From NCBI RefSeq assembly GCF_000026145.1, contig NC_009445.1, forward strand, positions 6,943,001 to 7,007,000: a stretch of 64,000 bases of DNA, read 5' to 3'. The DNA comes from Bradyrhizobium sp. ORS 278. GTDB lineage: Bacteria > Pseudomonadota > Alphaproteobacteria > Rhizobiales > Xanthobacteraceae. Shown piece by piece: positions 34,252 through 44,200 of the stretch (the first letter of the stretch is position 1; the number at the start of each line of letters is the position of its first letter). A program made the translations under genes and the position numbers. The notes below the pieces were generated by a model. The model worked only from the letters and a program-made list of their open reading frames with translations. It was not told the origin of the DNA and did no database searches.

Positions 34252-36465
34252 CTAAGCCGCCGCCTTCTTCGGCGGGAAGCGGCCGTAGAAGGTTTCGCCC
34301 TTGGCGGCCATCTCTTCGAGCAGCTTCGGCGGGGCGAAGCGGGAGCCGTACTTGGCTGTGAATTTGTGGCACAGCTCGACGAAGGTCTTTGTCCCCATGA
34401 AGTCGATGTAGGACAGCGTGCCGCCGGTGAACGGGGCGAAGCCGAAGCCGAGGATCGAGCCGACATCGGCCTCGCGCACGTCGGTGATGACGTGGTCCTC
34501 GACGGTGCGCGCGGCTTCCACCGCCTGCACCACCAGGAAGCGCTGCTTCAGCTCCTCGACATCAAGCGTATCCGGATCGAGATGCTTCGGCTGCATCGCG
34601 GCCAGCTCGGGCCAGAGCCGCTTCTCGCCCTTGCCCTTCTCGGGATAATCGTAGAAACCCTTGCCGTTCTTGCGGCCGAAGCGGCCCTGCTTCTCGACCA
34701 GTTCGACCATCAGCTTCTTGTGGTCCTGGTTGATCGCGTTGGGCCCAAGGTCGTGCTCGGTCGCCTTCATGATCTTCAGGCCGAGATCGAGCGCGACCTC
34801 GTCCGACAGCGACAGCGGGCCGACCGGCATGCCGGCCATCTTGGCGGCGTTCTCGATCAGCGCCGGCGGCACGCCTTCGAGGAACATCTCGTTGCCCTCG
34901 GCGATGTAGCGCATCACGCAGCGATTGGCGAAGAAGCCGCGGGAGTCGTTGACGACGATCGGCGTCTTGCCGATGGTGCGGACATAGTCCAGCGCGGTGG
35001 CCAGCGCGACGTCGCCGGTCGCCTTGCCCATGATGATCTCGACCAGCATCATCTTCTCGACCGGCGAGAAGAAGTGGATGCCGATGAAGCGGCCCTGGTC
35101 CTTGAACTCCTCGGCCAGCGAGGTGATCGGCAGGGTCGAGGTGTTGGAGGCGAAGATCGCGCCGTCCTTCAGATGCGCTTGCGCCTTGGCGTAGGTCTCG
35201 GCCTTGACCTTTCGGTCCTCGAATACGGCCTCGATGACGAGATCGCAATCCTTCAAGGCGGCATAGTCGGCGGTCGCGGTGATGCGGCCCATGATCGCCT
35301 CGGCCTCGCCCGGCTTGGCGCGGCCCTTCTTGACCAAGCCTTCGATCACGCTCTGCGCATGCGCGCGGCCCTTGTCGGCGCTCTCCTGGTCGCGATCGAT
35401 CAGCACCACTTCGAGGCCGCCACGCGCGGACACGTAGCCCACGCTGGCGCCCATGAAGCCGGCGCCGATCACGGCGATCTTCTTGATCTTGCTCGCCGGC
35501 ACGTCGGCCGGACGGCGCGCGCCCTTGTTCAATTCCTGCATCGACAGGAACAGGCTGCGGATCATCGCCGCCGCTTCCTTCGAGCGCAGGATCTTGGTGA
35601 AGTAGCGCGACTCGACGCGCAGCGCGGCGTCGATCGGCAGCTGCAGGCCCTCATACACGCAGCTCATGATGGCGCGCGCGGCCGGATAGTTGTCGTAGGT
35701 CTCGCGGCGATAGATGGCGTTGCCGGCCGGGAACATCATCATGCCGTTCTTGGAGAACACCGGGCCGCCGGGCAGCTTGAAGCCCTTCTCGTCCCACGGC
35801 TGAACCGCCTTGCCGCCGCCCTTGATCCAGTCCTTGGCGGCCTTGATGAGATCCGCCGCCGGCACGATCGCGTCGACCAGCTTCAGCGCCTTGGCCTTGT
35901 CGAGCGTCAGCGCCTCACCCTTCAACAGCAGGTTCATCGCGTCCTGCGGCTGCACGATGCGCGGCACGCGCTGGGTGCCGCCCGCGCCGGGGAACAGGCC
36001 GACCTTGATCTCCGGCAGGCCGAGCCGTGTCTTCGGGTTCTCGGCCGCGACGCGGTAGTGGCACGACAGGGTGATCTCGAAGCCGCCGCCGAGCGCGAGA
36101 CCGTTGATGGCGGCGACCCACGGCTTGCCCGACGTCTCCATCGCCCGGTTGATCTGCGAGAAGCGGCGGCTGGTGTCGAACAGCATCTGGTTGGCGGCTT
36201 CCTCGCCCTTACTCTTCAGCACATCCGCATAGATGCGGTTCATGCCTTCGAGCATGGACAGATCGGCGCCGGCGCAGAACGCCTCCTTGGCCGAGGTGAT
36301 GACGACGCCCTTGATGGCGGCGTCGGCGGTGGTCTCCTTGACGAGCGCCTCGAGCTCGTTGGTCGAGGTCTCGTCGAGCACGTTCATCGAACGGCCCGGA
36401 ATATCCCAGGTGATCAGCGCAATGCCGTCGGCATCGGTTTCGAGCTTGAAGTTCTTGTAGGCCAT
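34252..36465 (-). CDS. Enoyl-CoA hydratase/3-hydroxyacyl-CoA dehydrogenase (FadJ/FadB type)
   Basis: A 737-residue two-domain enzyme of fatty-acid beta-oxidation. The crotonase domain (about 1-190) has the oxyanion-hole segments CAGADLSML and GLALGGGFEI and the catalytic region GLPEIKVGLFPGAGGTQR. The dehydrogenase half begins at IKKIAVIGAGFMGASVGYVS (NAD-binding GxGxxG, about 330-350) and continues with IHFFSPVEKMMLVEII and DSRGFFANRC. GAGGAG lies before the ATG at 36465. It works with the thiolase and acyl-CoA dehydrogenase downstream in coordinate but upstream in transcription. Confidence 0.94.
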   Translation of the reverse strand: MAYKNFKLETDADGIALITWDIPGRSMNVLDETSTNELEALVKETTADAAIKGVVITSAKEAFCAGADLSMLEGMNRIYADVLKSKGEEAANQMLFDTSRRFSQINRAMETSGKPWVAAINGLALGGGFEITLSCHYRVAAENPKTRLGLPEIKVGLFPGAGGTQRVPRIVQPQDAMNLLLKGEALTLDKAKALKLVDAIVPAADLIKAAKDWIKGGGKAVQPWDEKGFKLPGGPVFSKNGMMMFPAGNAIYRRETYDNYPAARAIMSCVYEGLQLPIDAALRVESRYFTKILRSKEAAAMIRSLFLSMQELNKGARRPADVPASKIKKIAVIGAGFMGASVGYVSARGGLEVVLIDRDQESADKGRAHAQSVIEGLVKKGRAKPGEAEAIMGRITATADYAALKDCDLVIEAVFEDRKVKAETYAKAQAHLKDGAIFASNTSTLPITSLAEEFKDQGRFIGIHFFSPVEKMMLVEIIMGKATGDVALATALDYVRTIGKTPIVVNDSRGFFANRCVMRYIAEGNEMFLEGVPPALIENAAKMAGMPVGPLSLSDEVALDLGLKIMKATEHDLGPNAINQDHKKLMVELVEKQGRFGRKNGKGFYDYPEKGKGEKRLWPELAAMQPKHLDPDTLDVEELKQRFLVVQAVEAARTVEDHVITDVREADVGSILGFGFAPFTGGTLSYIDFMGTKTFVELCHKFTAKYGSRFAPPKLLEEMAAKGETFYGRFPPKKAAA

Positions 36466-36514
36466 GGTGTGCTCCTCGGTGCCAGCAGCCTGTCGGCGCG
36501 GCGTTATCCGTAAT

Positions 36515-36605
36515 CGTAGGGTGGGCAAAGGCGCCCTTGCGCCGTGCCCACCGACGGTATCGGTGACGAAAGACGGTGGGCACGCTTCGCTTTGCCCACC
36601 CTACG
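36515..36605. repeat. Palindromic repeat, CGTAGGGTGGGCAAAG family
   Basis: CGTAGGGTGGGCAAAGGCG pairs with CGCTTTGCCCACCCTACG, with inner CGTGCCCACCG/CGGTGGGCACG. It lies between the fadJ-like gene and a second repeat. Confidence 0.82.
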
Positions 36606-36618
36606 TTCCGTAGTTACG

Positions 36619-36699
36619 CGTCATTGCGAGGAGCGAAGCGACGAAGCAATCCAGGGCTCGGGTGGGACTCTGGATTGCTTCGCTTCGCTCGCAATGACG
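36619..36699. repeat. Palindromic repeat, CGTCATTGCGAG family
   Basis: CGTCATTGCGAGGAGCGAAG pairs with CTTCGCTTCGCTCGCAATGACG-type sequence; inner CAATCCAG/CTGGATTG is kept. It ends 4 nt from the thiolase stop. Confidence 0.82.
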
Positions 36700-36703
36700 G
36701 CCG

Positions 36704-37912
36704 TCACACCCGCTCGATGATGGTCGCGGTGCCCATGCCGCCGCCGATGCACAGCGTGACGAGCGCGGTCGCCTTGCCGGTGCGCTCGAGCTCGTCGAGC
36801 ACGGTGCCCAGGATCATCGCGCCGGTGGCGCCCAAGGGATGACCCAGCGCGATGGCGCCGCCATTGACGTTGATCTTGTCCTTGTCGATCTCGAACGCCT
36901 GCATGTAGCGCAGCACGACCGAAGCAAAGGCCTCGTTGAGCTCGAACAGATCGATGTCCGACTTCGTCATGCCGGAGCGCGCGAACAGCTTCTCGGTGAC
37001 GTCGACCGGGCCGGTCAGCATCATCGCCGGCTCCGAGCCGATATTGGCGAAGGCGCGGATCTTGGCCCGCGGCTTCATGCCGTGCTTCTCGCCGGCCTCC
37101 TTGCTGCCGAGCAGCACGGCGCCGGCGCCGTCGACGATGCCCGAGGAGTTGCCGGCGTGATGCACGTAGTTGACGCGCTCGAGCTCCGGATGCGACTGGA
37201 TCGCCACCGCGTCGAAGCCGCCCATCTGCGCCATCGCCGCGAACGACGGCTGCAGCTGTGCCAGCGACTGCATCGTAGTGGACGGGCGCATGTGCTCGTC
37301 CTTGGCGAGGATGGTCAGGCCGTTGACGTCCTTGACCGGCACCACCGACTTGTTGAAGCGGCCCTCTTCCCAGGACTTGGCGGCGCGCTGCTGGCTCTGC
37401 ACCGCATAGGCGTCGACGTCGTCGCGCGAGAAGCCGTATTTTGTGGCGATCAGGTCGGCCGAGATGCCTTGCGGCATGAAATAGGACGGCACCGCCATCG
37501 ACGGATCCATCGGCCAGGCGCCACCGGAGGCGCCGATGCCGACGCGGCTCATCGATTCCGCGCCGCCGCCGATGACGAGCTCGTGCTGGCCGCTCATGAT
37601 CTGCGCGGCGGCGAAGTTCACGGCATCGAGGCCGGAGGCGCAGAAGCGGCTGATCTGCACGCCCGGGACGGCCTCGCCGAGGCCGGCGTTGAGCGCGGCG
37701 AAGCGCGCGATGTCCGAGCCGGCTTCGCCGACGGGATCGACGACGCCGAGCACGACGTCATCGACGGCGTCCTCGGGGATGTTGTTGCGGTCCTTGAGCG
37801 CCTTGAGCGGCACGGTGGCGAGCGCGAGCGCGGTCACCTCGTGCAGGGATCCGTCGGCTTTGCCGCGGCCGCGGGGAGTCCGTACGTGGTCGTAGATAAA
37901 GGCCTCAGGCAT
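36704..37912 (-). CDS. Acetyl-CoA C-acyltransferase (thiolase)
   Basis: A 402-residue thiolase that cleaves 3-ketoacyl-CoA in the last step of beta-oxidation. The acylated cysteine is C91 in [11 protein letters not shown]. The histidine is in [17 protein letters not shown] and the second cysteine in [20 protein letters not shown] is present. AGGAGGG precedes the ATG at 37912. It lies between the fadJ-like enzyme and the acyl-CoA dehydrogenase. Confidence 0.94.
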   Translation of the reverse strand: MPEAFIYDHVRTPRGRGKADGSLHEVTALALATVPLKALKDRNNIPEDAVDDVVLGVVDPVGEAGSDIARFAALNAGLGEAVPGVQISRFCASGLDAVNFAAAQIMSGQHELVIGGGAESMSRVGIGASGGAWPMDPSMAVPSYFMPQGISADLIATKYGFSRDDVDAYAVQSQQRAAKSWEEGRFNKSVVPVKDVNGLTILAKDEHMRPSTTMQSLAQLQPSFAAMAQMGGFDAVAIQSHPELERVNYVHHAGNSSGIVDGAGAVLLGSKEAGEKHGMKPRAKIRAFANIGSEPAMMLTGPVDVTEKLFARSGMTKSDIDLFELNEAFASVVLRYMQAFEIDKDKINVNGGAIALGHPLGATGAMILGTVLDELERTGKATALVTLCIGGGMGTATIIERV

Positions 37913-37952
37913 CACGCCCTCCTCATCTGGTCTGATTTCGTTAATTACGTGA

Positions 37953-37984
37953 GCGACAAAGCCGGCGCGCATCGCGCACCGGCT
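37953..37984 (-). terminator. Terminator between acyl-CoA dehydrogenase and thiolase genes
   Basis: On the minus strand AGCCGGTGCGC/GCGCGCCGGCT (one mismatch, 3-nt loop) is followed by TTTGTCGC, 14 nt past the acyl-CoA dehydrogenase stop. Confidence 0.6.
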
Positions 37985-37997
37985 CATCGTCTGATCC

Positions 37998-39788
37998 TCA
38001 AAAGGCTTCCGCCGGCAGCTCCATGACGGTCGCACAGCCGGCCTGCAGGCGGGCGAGATGCGCCGCCGTCTCGGGCAGCACGCGCTCCATGAAGAAGCGG
38101 CCCGTCACCAGCTTGGTGGTCAGATAGGTCGAGCTGTCGCCGGCCGCGATCTTGTCCTGCGCCACCTTGGCCATTTTCGCCCACATGTAGCCGAAGGTGA
38201 CCAGCGCAAAGAGATGCATGTAGTCGGTCGCCGCCGCACCGGCATTGTCCGGCTTGGTCATCGCGTTCTGCATCAGCCAGGTCGTAGCCTGCTGCAGATG
38301 GCCGAGCGCCATCGACAGCGGCGTGATGAACGGCTTCATCGCGTCACTGCCGCCGTGCTCCTTGGCGAACGAGCCGACCTCGCCGAAGAACGCCATGACG
38401 GCGCGGCCGCCGTCGCGCGGCAGCTTGCGGCCGACGAGGTCCAGCGCCTGGATGCCGTTGGCGCCCTCGTAGATCATCGCGATGCGCGCATCGCGCACGA
38501 ACTGCTCCATGCCCCACTCGGCGATGTAGCCGTGGCCGCCATACATCTGCTGCGCCTGGACGGCATTGGCGAAGCCCATGTCGGTCATGTAGCCCTTCAT
38601 GACCGGGGTCATCAGGCCCATGTGGTCGTCGGCGGCCTGGCGGTCCTTCGGATCCTGCGAGCGGTGCGCGACGTCGCTCTTCAGCGAGGTCCACACCACC
38701 ATCGCGCGCGCCGCCTCGTTGAAGGCGCGGATCGACAGCAGGGTGCGGCGCACGTCGGGATGCACGATGATCGGATCGGCCGGCTTGTCGGTCGCCTTCG
38801 CACCCGTCAGCGAACGGCCCTGGATGCGCTCGCGCGCATAGGCGGCCGCGTTCTGGTAGGCGACCTCGGACTGCGCGAGCCCCTGCACGGCGACGCCGAG
38901 CCGGGCCTCGTTCATCATCACGAACATGCCCTGCATGCCCTTGTTCTCTTCGCCGATCAGCCAACCCGTGGCGTTGTCGTAGTTCATCACACAGGTCGAG
39001 TTGCCGTGGATGCCCATCTTGTGCTCGATCGAGCCGCACATCACGCCGTTGCGGGCGCCGAGCGTGCCGTCGGCATTGACCATGAACTTCGGCACGACGA
39101 ACAGCGAGATGCCCTTGATGCCGGCCGGCGCGCCCTCGATGCGGGCGAGCACCAGATGGATGATGTTGTCGGCGAGATCGTGCTCGCCGGCGGAGATGAA
39201 GATCTTGGTGCCTGAGATCTTGAAGCTGCCGTCGGCCTGGCGCACCGCCTTGGTGCGCAGCAGGCCGAGATCGGTGCCGCAATGCGGCTCGGTCAGGTTC
39301 ATGGTGCCGGTCCATTCGCCGGCCACCATCTTCGGCACGTAGGTCTTCTTCTGCTCCTCGCTGCCATGCACGATGAGCGCGGCGGTGGCGCCCATGGTGA
39401 GGCCGCCATACATCGAGAACGCCATGTTGGCGGAGCACTGGAATTCGTTGACGGTCTGGCTCAGCGTCACCGGCAGGCCCTGCCCGCCATATTCGGTCGG
39501 CGCCGACAGGCCGAGCCAGCCGCCCTCCTTGATCTGCTTGTAGGCTTCCTTGAAGCCCTTCGGCGTGGTCACGCTGCCGTCGTCGTGGCGTTTGCAGCCT
39601 TCGAGATCGCCCACGCGGTTCAGCGGGTGCAGCACCTCTTCGGCGAGCTTGGCAGCTTCGCCCAGGATCGCCTCGCGGACATCGGCCGAGGCATCCGAGA
39701 AGCCCGGCAGATTGTCGTAGCGATCGATCTGGAACACGTCGTTGAGCAGGAAGGTCACATCTTCCACGGGGGCTTTGTAAATCGGCAT
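37998..39788 (-). CDS. Acyl-CoA dehydrogenase (long, C-terminally extended type)
   Basis: A 596-residue flavoenzyme for the first step of beta-oxidation. It has the FAD/substrate segments TEPHCGTDLGLL and IFISAGEHDL, the C-terminal QMYGGHGYIAEWGMEQFVRD and the catalytic glutamate in IAMIYEGANGIQALDLVGRK. The extra C-terminal domain (about 470-596) and the N-terminal extension MPIYKAPVEDVTFLLNDVF place it in the AcdA/DmdC-like 600-residue subgroup. It is first of the beta-oxidation trio. The chain length of its substrate is not apparent. Confidence 0.94.
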   Translation of the reverse strand: MPIYKAPVEDVTFLLNDVFQIDRYDNLPGFSDASADVREAILGEAAKLAEEVLHPLNRVGDLEGCKRHDDGSVTTPKGFKEAYKQIKEGGWLGLSAPTEYGGQGLPVTLSQTVNEFQCSANMAFSMYGGLTMGATAALIVHGSEEQKKTYVPKMVAGEWTGTMNLTEPHCGTDLGLLRTKAVRQADGSFKISGTKIFISAGEHDLADNIIHLVLARIEGAPAGIKGISLFVVPKFMVNADGTLGARNGVMCGSIEHKMGIHGNSTCVMNYDNATGWLIGEENKGMQGMFVMMNEARLGVAVQGLAQSEVAYQNAAAYARERIQGRSLTGAKATDKPADPIIVHPDVRRTLLSIRAFNEAARAMVVWTSLKSDVAHRSQDPKDRQAADDHMGLMTPVMKGYMTDMGFANAVQAQQMYGGHGYIAEWGMEQFVRDARIAMIYEGANGIQALDLVGRKLPRDGGRAVMAFFGEVGSFAKEHGGSDAMKPFITPLSMALGHLQQATTWLMQNAMTKPDNAGAAATDYMHLFALVTFGYMWAKMAKVAQDKIAAGDSSTYLTTKLVTGRFFMERVLPETAAHLARLQAGCATVMELPAEAF

Positions 39789-39928
39789 CGGCGTCTCCGG
39801 CAGGAAAGCTGAAGGTTCAGACTGAGGTTGCGGACGCGGCGGGCAATGCAGGCCGCGGACTGTAGCGATTTCGAGGGACTTGCGGCAGCCGTTGATTTGC
39901 GGCTGTCGGTCGCGTCACGAGGGCTTGC

Positions 39929-40327
39929 TCATGATGGCTTGCTCATCGCGGCCAGCTGCTCGCCCATGAGGCGGTGCAGCAGATTGATCGCCTTGAGCGG
40001 GCGCACCATCACCTTGAAGTGAGTGATCAGGCCGGAATCATCGAAGGTAATGATGTCGACGCCGTTGAGCTTGATGCCGTCGATCTCGTTCTCGAATTCG
40101 AGCACGGCGCCCGTGGCGTTACGCCACTCCCCGACATACTTGAATCCGGGACCGCCTAAGACTTTCTCAGCACTCGCGAGATATTTGAAGGTGATGTCGC
40201 GGCCGCGCTGCGGCGTATGCACGACGGGACTTTCGAACACGGCGTCGGGATGCAGCAGCTCCCGCAAAGCGCCGAGATCGTGAGACTTCATGTAGCCGTA
40301 CCATGCATCGAGGCCGGTCATTGTCAT
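39929..40327 (-). CDS. SnoaL-like/NTF2 fold protein
   Basis: A 132-residue protein with the cone-shaped NTF2/SnoaL fold: WYGYMKSHDLGALRELLHPD, AVFESPVVHTPQRGRD, a central beta sheet, and ITFDDSGLITHFKVMVRP. Such proteins are isomerases, cyclases or unknown binding proteins. It diverges from padR across a 34-bp palindrome and is the likely target of that regulator. GGAGACG lies 7 nt before the ATG at 40327. Confidence 0.86.
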   Translation of the reverse strand: MTMTGLDAWYGYMKSHDLGALRELLHPDAVFESPVVHTPQRGRDITFKYLASAEKVLGGPGFKYVGEWRNATGAVLEFENEIDGIKLNGVDIITFDDSGLITHFKVMVRPLKAINLLHRLMGEQLAAMSKPS

Positions 40328-40373
40328 TGGGCGTCTCCTCGGGGCGGAACAGGCCAGCACCACAACCACCCCA

Positions 40374-40407
40374 TATGCACATTGACGCATATGCGCCAAT
40401 GTGCATA
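40374..40407. promoter_or_regulatory. 34-bp palindromic operator between SnoaL-like gene and padR
   Basis: The sequence is TATGCACATTG-A-CGCATATGCG-C-CAATGTGCATA. Every position pairs except the single central-flanking A/C pair. PadR proteins bind ATGT/ACAT-type dyads with this spacing; the outer arms ATGCACAT/ATGTGCAT fit. Confidence 0.88.
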
Positions 40408-40464
40408 ATGTCAAGCGTGGAGCGGGGCAGACCAAGATCAGAAAAACGGGAGCAGTTTCCGGCC

Positions 40465-41052
40465 ATGGCCCTCGGCGACGCCATCCTCGCTTGTCTCACC
40501 GAACATCCGATGACGGGCTACGAGCTCGCCAAGACCTTCGACTCCTCGATCGGCTTCTTCTGGAAGACGGACCACCAGCAGATCTACCGCGAGCTCTCCC
40601 GTCTGCGTGACCGCGGCTACATCCAGGGCCGCGAGGTGGTGCAGACCGGCAAGCCGAACAAGCTCGTCTACACGCTCACGCCGGAGGGCCGCGCCGCCTT
40701 CCGCAGTTGGGCCGCGCGCCCCAGCACGCCGGCCTCGACCAAGGACGATCTTCTCGTCCGGCTCTATGCGCTGGGGGCAGCCGACATCGCGCCGATCCGG
40801 GCCGACCTGATGGCGCGGATGGAGCATCACCGCGACCGCGCCGAGCGCTACGACCGCATCCTCAAGAAGCATTACGCGGACGGCAGCGTCGCGCCGGCCG
40901 ATATGGGCAAGCTGCTCAATCTGCGCCTCGGCTTGCGCCATGAGCGCATGGTCGCCGAATGGTGCGAGGAGGCGATCACCGCTCTGTCGGCTCTCTCCGG
41001 CACCGGCAGCGTGCGGCCGCTGGATGCGTCCTCCCGTGAAAGCGCAGGCTGA
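40465..41052 (+). CDS. PadR family transcriptional regulator
   Basis: A 195-residue regulator. The PadR winged helix covers MALGDAILACLTEHPMTGYE through WKTDHQQIYRELSRLRDRGY to KLVYTLTPEGRAAFRSWAA. The C-terminal half (about 100-185) is the Vir_act_alpha_C-like helical dimerisation region (RADLMARMEHHRDRAERY). The start at 40465 matches the usual family N-terminus; an ATG at 40408 abuts the operator and is less likely. It should repress itself and the divergent SnoaL-like gene; its inducer is unknown. Confidence 0.87.
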   Translation: MALGDAILACLTEHPMTGYELAKTFDSSIGFFWKTDHQQIYRELSRLRDRGYIQGREVVQTGKPNKLVYTLTPEGRAAFRSWAARPSTPASTKDDLLVRLYALGAADIAPIRADLMARMEHHRDRAERYDRILKKHYADGSVAPADMGKLLNLRLGLRHERMVAEWCEEAITALSALSGTGSVRPLDASSRESAG

Positions 41053-41104
41053 TCCGCGCGATGCGAAAGCAGTCGCAAAACTTCTGACCGCGCCGGCGGT
41101 AAAC

Positions 41105-41119
41105 TTAACCCGTTATTTA
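41105..41119 (+). promoter_or_regulatory. CtrA-like box upstream of the PodJ-like gene
   Basis: TTAA-N7-TTTA (TTAACCCGTTATTTA) differs by one base from the CtrA consensus TTAA-N7-TTAA. It lies 126 nt before the start codon, in a short AT-rich patch within GC-rich DNA. Confidence 0.4.
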
Positions 41120-41244
41120 CCGTAAAAGTCAAAAGTCGGGACCTGGAGCAGACGATCTGCGCGGTTCCGTTCATCTTCAAGTCCGGGACGCGTGGGGAGG
41201 CTGGAGGCGCTTGGTGGAGCGCTGGAAGCAGAACCGGACGAGAC

Positions 41245-44200
41245 ATGAATTCGCGCGTACCGTGGAGTAATGAAGGCATCGACCCGTCCGTCCGCGAGAG
41301 GGCCGAGGCCGCGGCGCAGCGCGCCGGCATGACGCTGAACGACTGGATCAATTCCACGCTCGGCGCATCCGCGCCGCCGGATTTCCGCGGCAGCGCTCCG
41401 CCGCCGCGCAGCACGCCGCCCGTGCATCGCGACGCCCGCGAGGTCGCCGACATCCATCAGCGGCTCGATTCCATCGCCCGCCAGATCGAGCACATGTCGC
41501 GTCCCGGTGCACGCAAGGACGCACCACGCGACGAGCAGGGCGTGGCGCGCCAGCTCAACGACGCCATCTCCCGTCTCGACGCGCGCCTGTCGCAGATTTC
41601 CACGCCGCTGCGCAAGGCCGCGCCCGAGGAACGCTATCGCGGTCCCGACGGCGTCGAGCGCGCCGCCGCGCAGCTCTATCGTCCGGCGCAGCCGCTCAGC
41701 GCCGGCTCGTTCGACGTGGCCGTCGCCGAGATCAGCGCCCGGCAGAGCGAGCTCGACAATGCCCGGCCGCTGCCGCCGCACCAGGCGCCGCCGACCGCGC
41801 CCGCGATGGCCCACGCCGCGGCGCCGTTGATGACACCGCCCCCGGCGCATCCGCCCGGGCCGGACTTTTCGCAGCTCGAACGGCACCTCCTCAAGATCAC
41901 CAGCCAGATCGAGGCACTGCATCGTCCCGACGATGGCCTCGAACAGTCGATCGCCGGCTTCCGCACCGAGCTCGCCGAGATCCGCCTCACCATCACCGAG
42001 GCGATGCCGCGGCGTGCGATCGAATCGATCGAGAACGAGATCCACTCGCTGTCGCGCCGCATCGACGAGAACCGCCAGAGCGGCGTCGATGGCCAGGCGC
42101 TCGCCGGCATCGAACGCGCGCTCACGGACATCCGCGAAGTCGTCGGCTCGCTGAAGCCGGCCGAACAGCTTGCCGTCTATGACGAGGCGATCCGCAATCT
42201 CGGCGCCAAGCTGGATCTGATCCTGCGCGCCAATGACGACCCCGGCACGGTCCAGCAATTGGAAAGCGCCATCACGGCGCTGCGCGCGATCGTGGCGAAT
42301 GTCGCCTCCAACGACGCGCTGGAGCGGTTGTCGGACGATCTGCGGCACTTGTCCTCGAAGGTCGACCAGGTCACGCAGGTGCGTGACACGCACGGCTCGT
42401 TCCACGATTCCTTCGCCGCGCTCGAGCAGCGCATCGCCGCGCTGACGTCGACGCTCGAAAGCCGCGAGCCGCCGGCGCCCGCACCCGACAACACCGCCCA
42501 GATCGAGGATGCGCTGCGCGGTCTGTCCGATCGCATCGACCGCCTGCAGGTCGGCAATGACGGCTCGTCCGCGATCGCCCATCTCGAGCAGCGGATCAGC
42601 TATCTGCTGGAGCGGCTCGAAGCATCCCAGGATCCGCGCAGCGGAAACATGTCCCGGGTCGAGGACGGCCTGCAGGACATCCTGCGCTATCTCGAGCGGC
42701 AGCAGGCGACCTTCGCCGCGCTCTCCGAGAGCCGGTCGCAGCGCGAGGCGTCGCAGGACTCGGGCCTCGTCGACATGGTCAAGCGCGAGCTGTCCGACAT
42801 CCGCTTCAGCCAGACCGAGACCGATCGCAACACCCAGGACTCGCTGGAAGCGGTTCACAACACGCTCGGCCACGTCGTCGACCGCCTCGCGATGATCGAA
42901 GGCGATCTGCGCAATGTGCGCGCGACGACCAGCCAGCCCGCCGTCCTGGCGCCACTGGCGCCGCCGGTCGAGCCGCCGATGCCGACCGCGCGCGCCCCCG
43001 CGCCGCCGACCTATGGCGAGCCGATCAGGACCGAGCCCGCCTATCGGCCGGAGCTTCCCAATCCGGCGGCCGCGCAGCCGGCCGCCCCCATGGCAAGCCC
43101 GGCGGCGCACCCGTCGGCATTTGCCGCGGCACCGCGCGACTTCCACGCCGCAACGGCGCCGGCCGCCCCTGCTGCTCCGCCACCGATCCCGCCGATTCCC
43201 CCGAAGGCGATCGCTGAAATCCTGGAGCCGCACGCCGCCCAGGCGGCGCGCCCGGCGATCGTTCCCGAGCTACCCCCTGATCATCCGCTCGAGCCGGGCA
43301 CGCGCCCGCCGGGGCGAACCGCGTCTCCTGCAGAGCGCATCGCGGCCTCCGAGGAGGCCCTGAGCGAACTGCCGGCCGCCAAGCGCGAGCCGGTCTCGAC
43401 GTCAAGCTTCATCGCCGCCGCCCGGCGTGCGGCGCAGGCTGCTGCGGCGGCCCAGCCGGTCGACGCCAAGAAGGCGAAGAAGGACAAGCCGAAGGAGAAG
43501 GCGAAAGAGCCGCCGAAGGAAGCTCCAAAGGAGCCCGCGAAAGCAAAGGTCAAGGAGAAGCCCACCGTCGCGCTCGCCGCCGAGGGCGACGAGGAGGTCT
43601 CGACCATCGGCTCGAAGATCCGCTCGCTGCTGGTCGGCGCAAGCGTGGTCGTGATCGTGCTCGGCACATTCAAGTTCGCGATGTCGCTGCTCGACACCGG
43701 CAGCACGCCGCCGCCCGTCAGCTCGATGGAAAGCCAAACCGAGCCACCGCGCGCACAGATGCCATCGGCCTCGCCGAGCATGTCGCCCCGTCCGACGACG
43801 CCTGACCAGAGCGGACCCTCGCTGACCTCGCCCACCCCGCTCGATCGTCAATCCTACAACAGGGCGATGCCGAGCGAGGCGGAGACGATCGCCATGCTCG
43901 CGATCCCGCAGGACACGGAGCGGCAGGCCGCCGCAGCCGGCGGCGATATCACCGGCACGATTCCGACGGCGGCCAACGGCCAGCGGCTCGGGCTGGTCCA
44001 GGTGCCCGCCTCCGAGAAGCTGCCCGACGCCATCGGCGGGCCGGCGTTGCGCAACGCGGCCCTCAAGGGCGATCCGACCGCGGCCTATGAGGTCGGCATC
44101 CGGCTCGCCGAAGGCAAGGGCGTCGCGCCGAACTACGAGGAAGCCGCGAAATGGTATGACCGCGCGGCGCAGGCCGGACTCATCCCGGCCGTGTTCCGTC

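Noticed and set aside
34192..36513. 773-residue plus-strand open frame opposite the multifunctional beta-oxidation gene
   Set aside because: It is an antisense shadow with no motifs; the minus strand carries complete catalytic motifs.
41113..43233. 706-residue minus-strand open frame opposite the PodJ-like gene
   Set aside because: It is an antisense shadow of a repetitive, GC-rich coding region.
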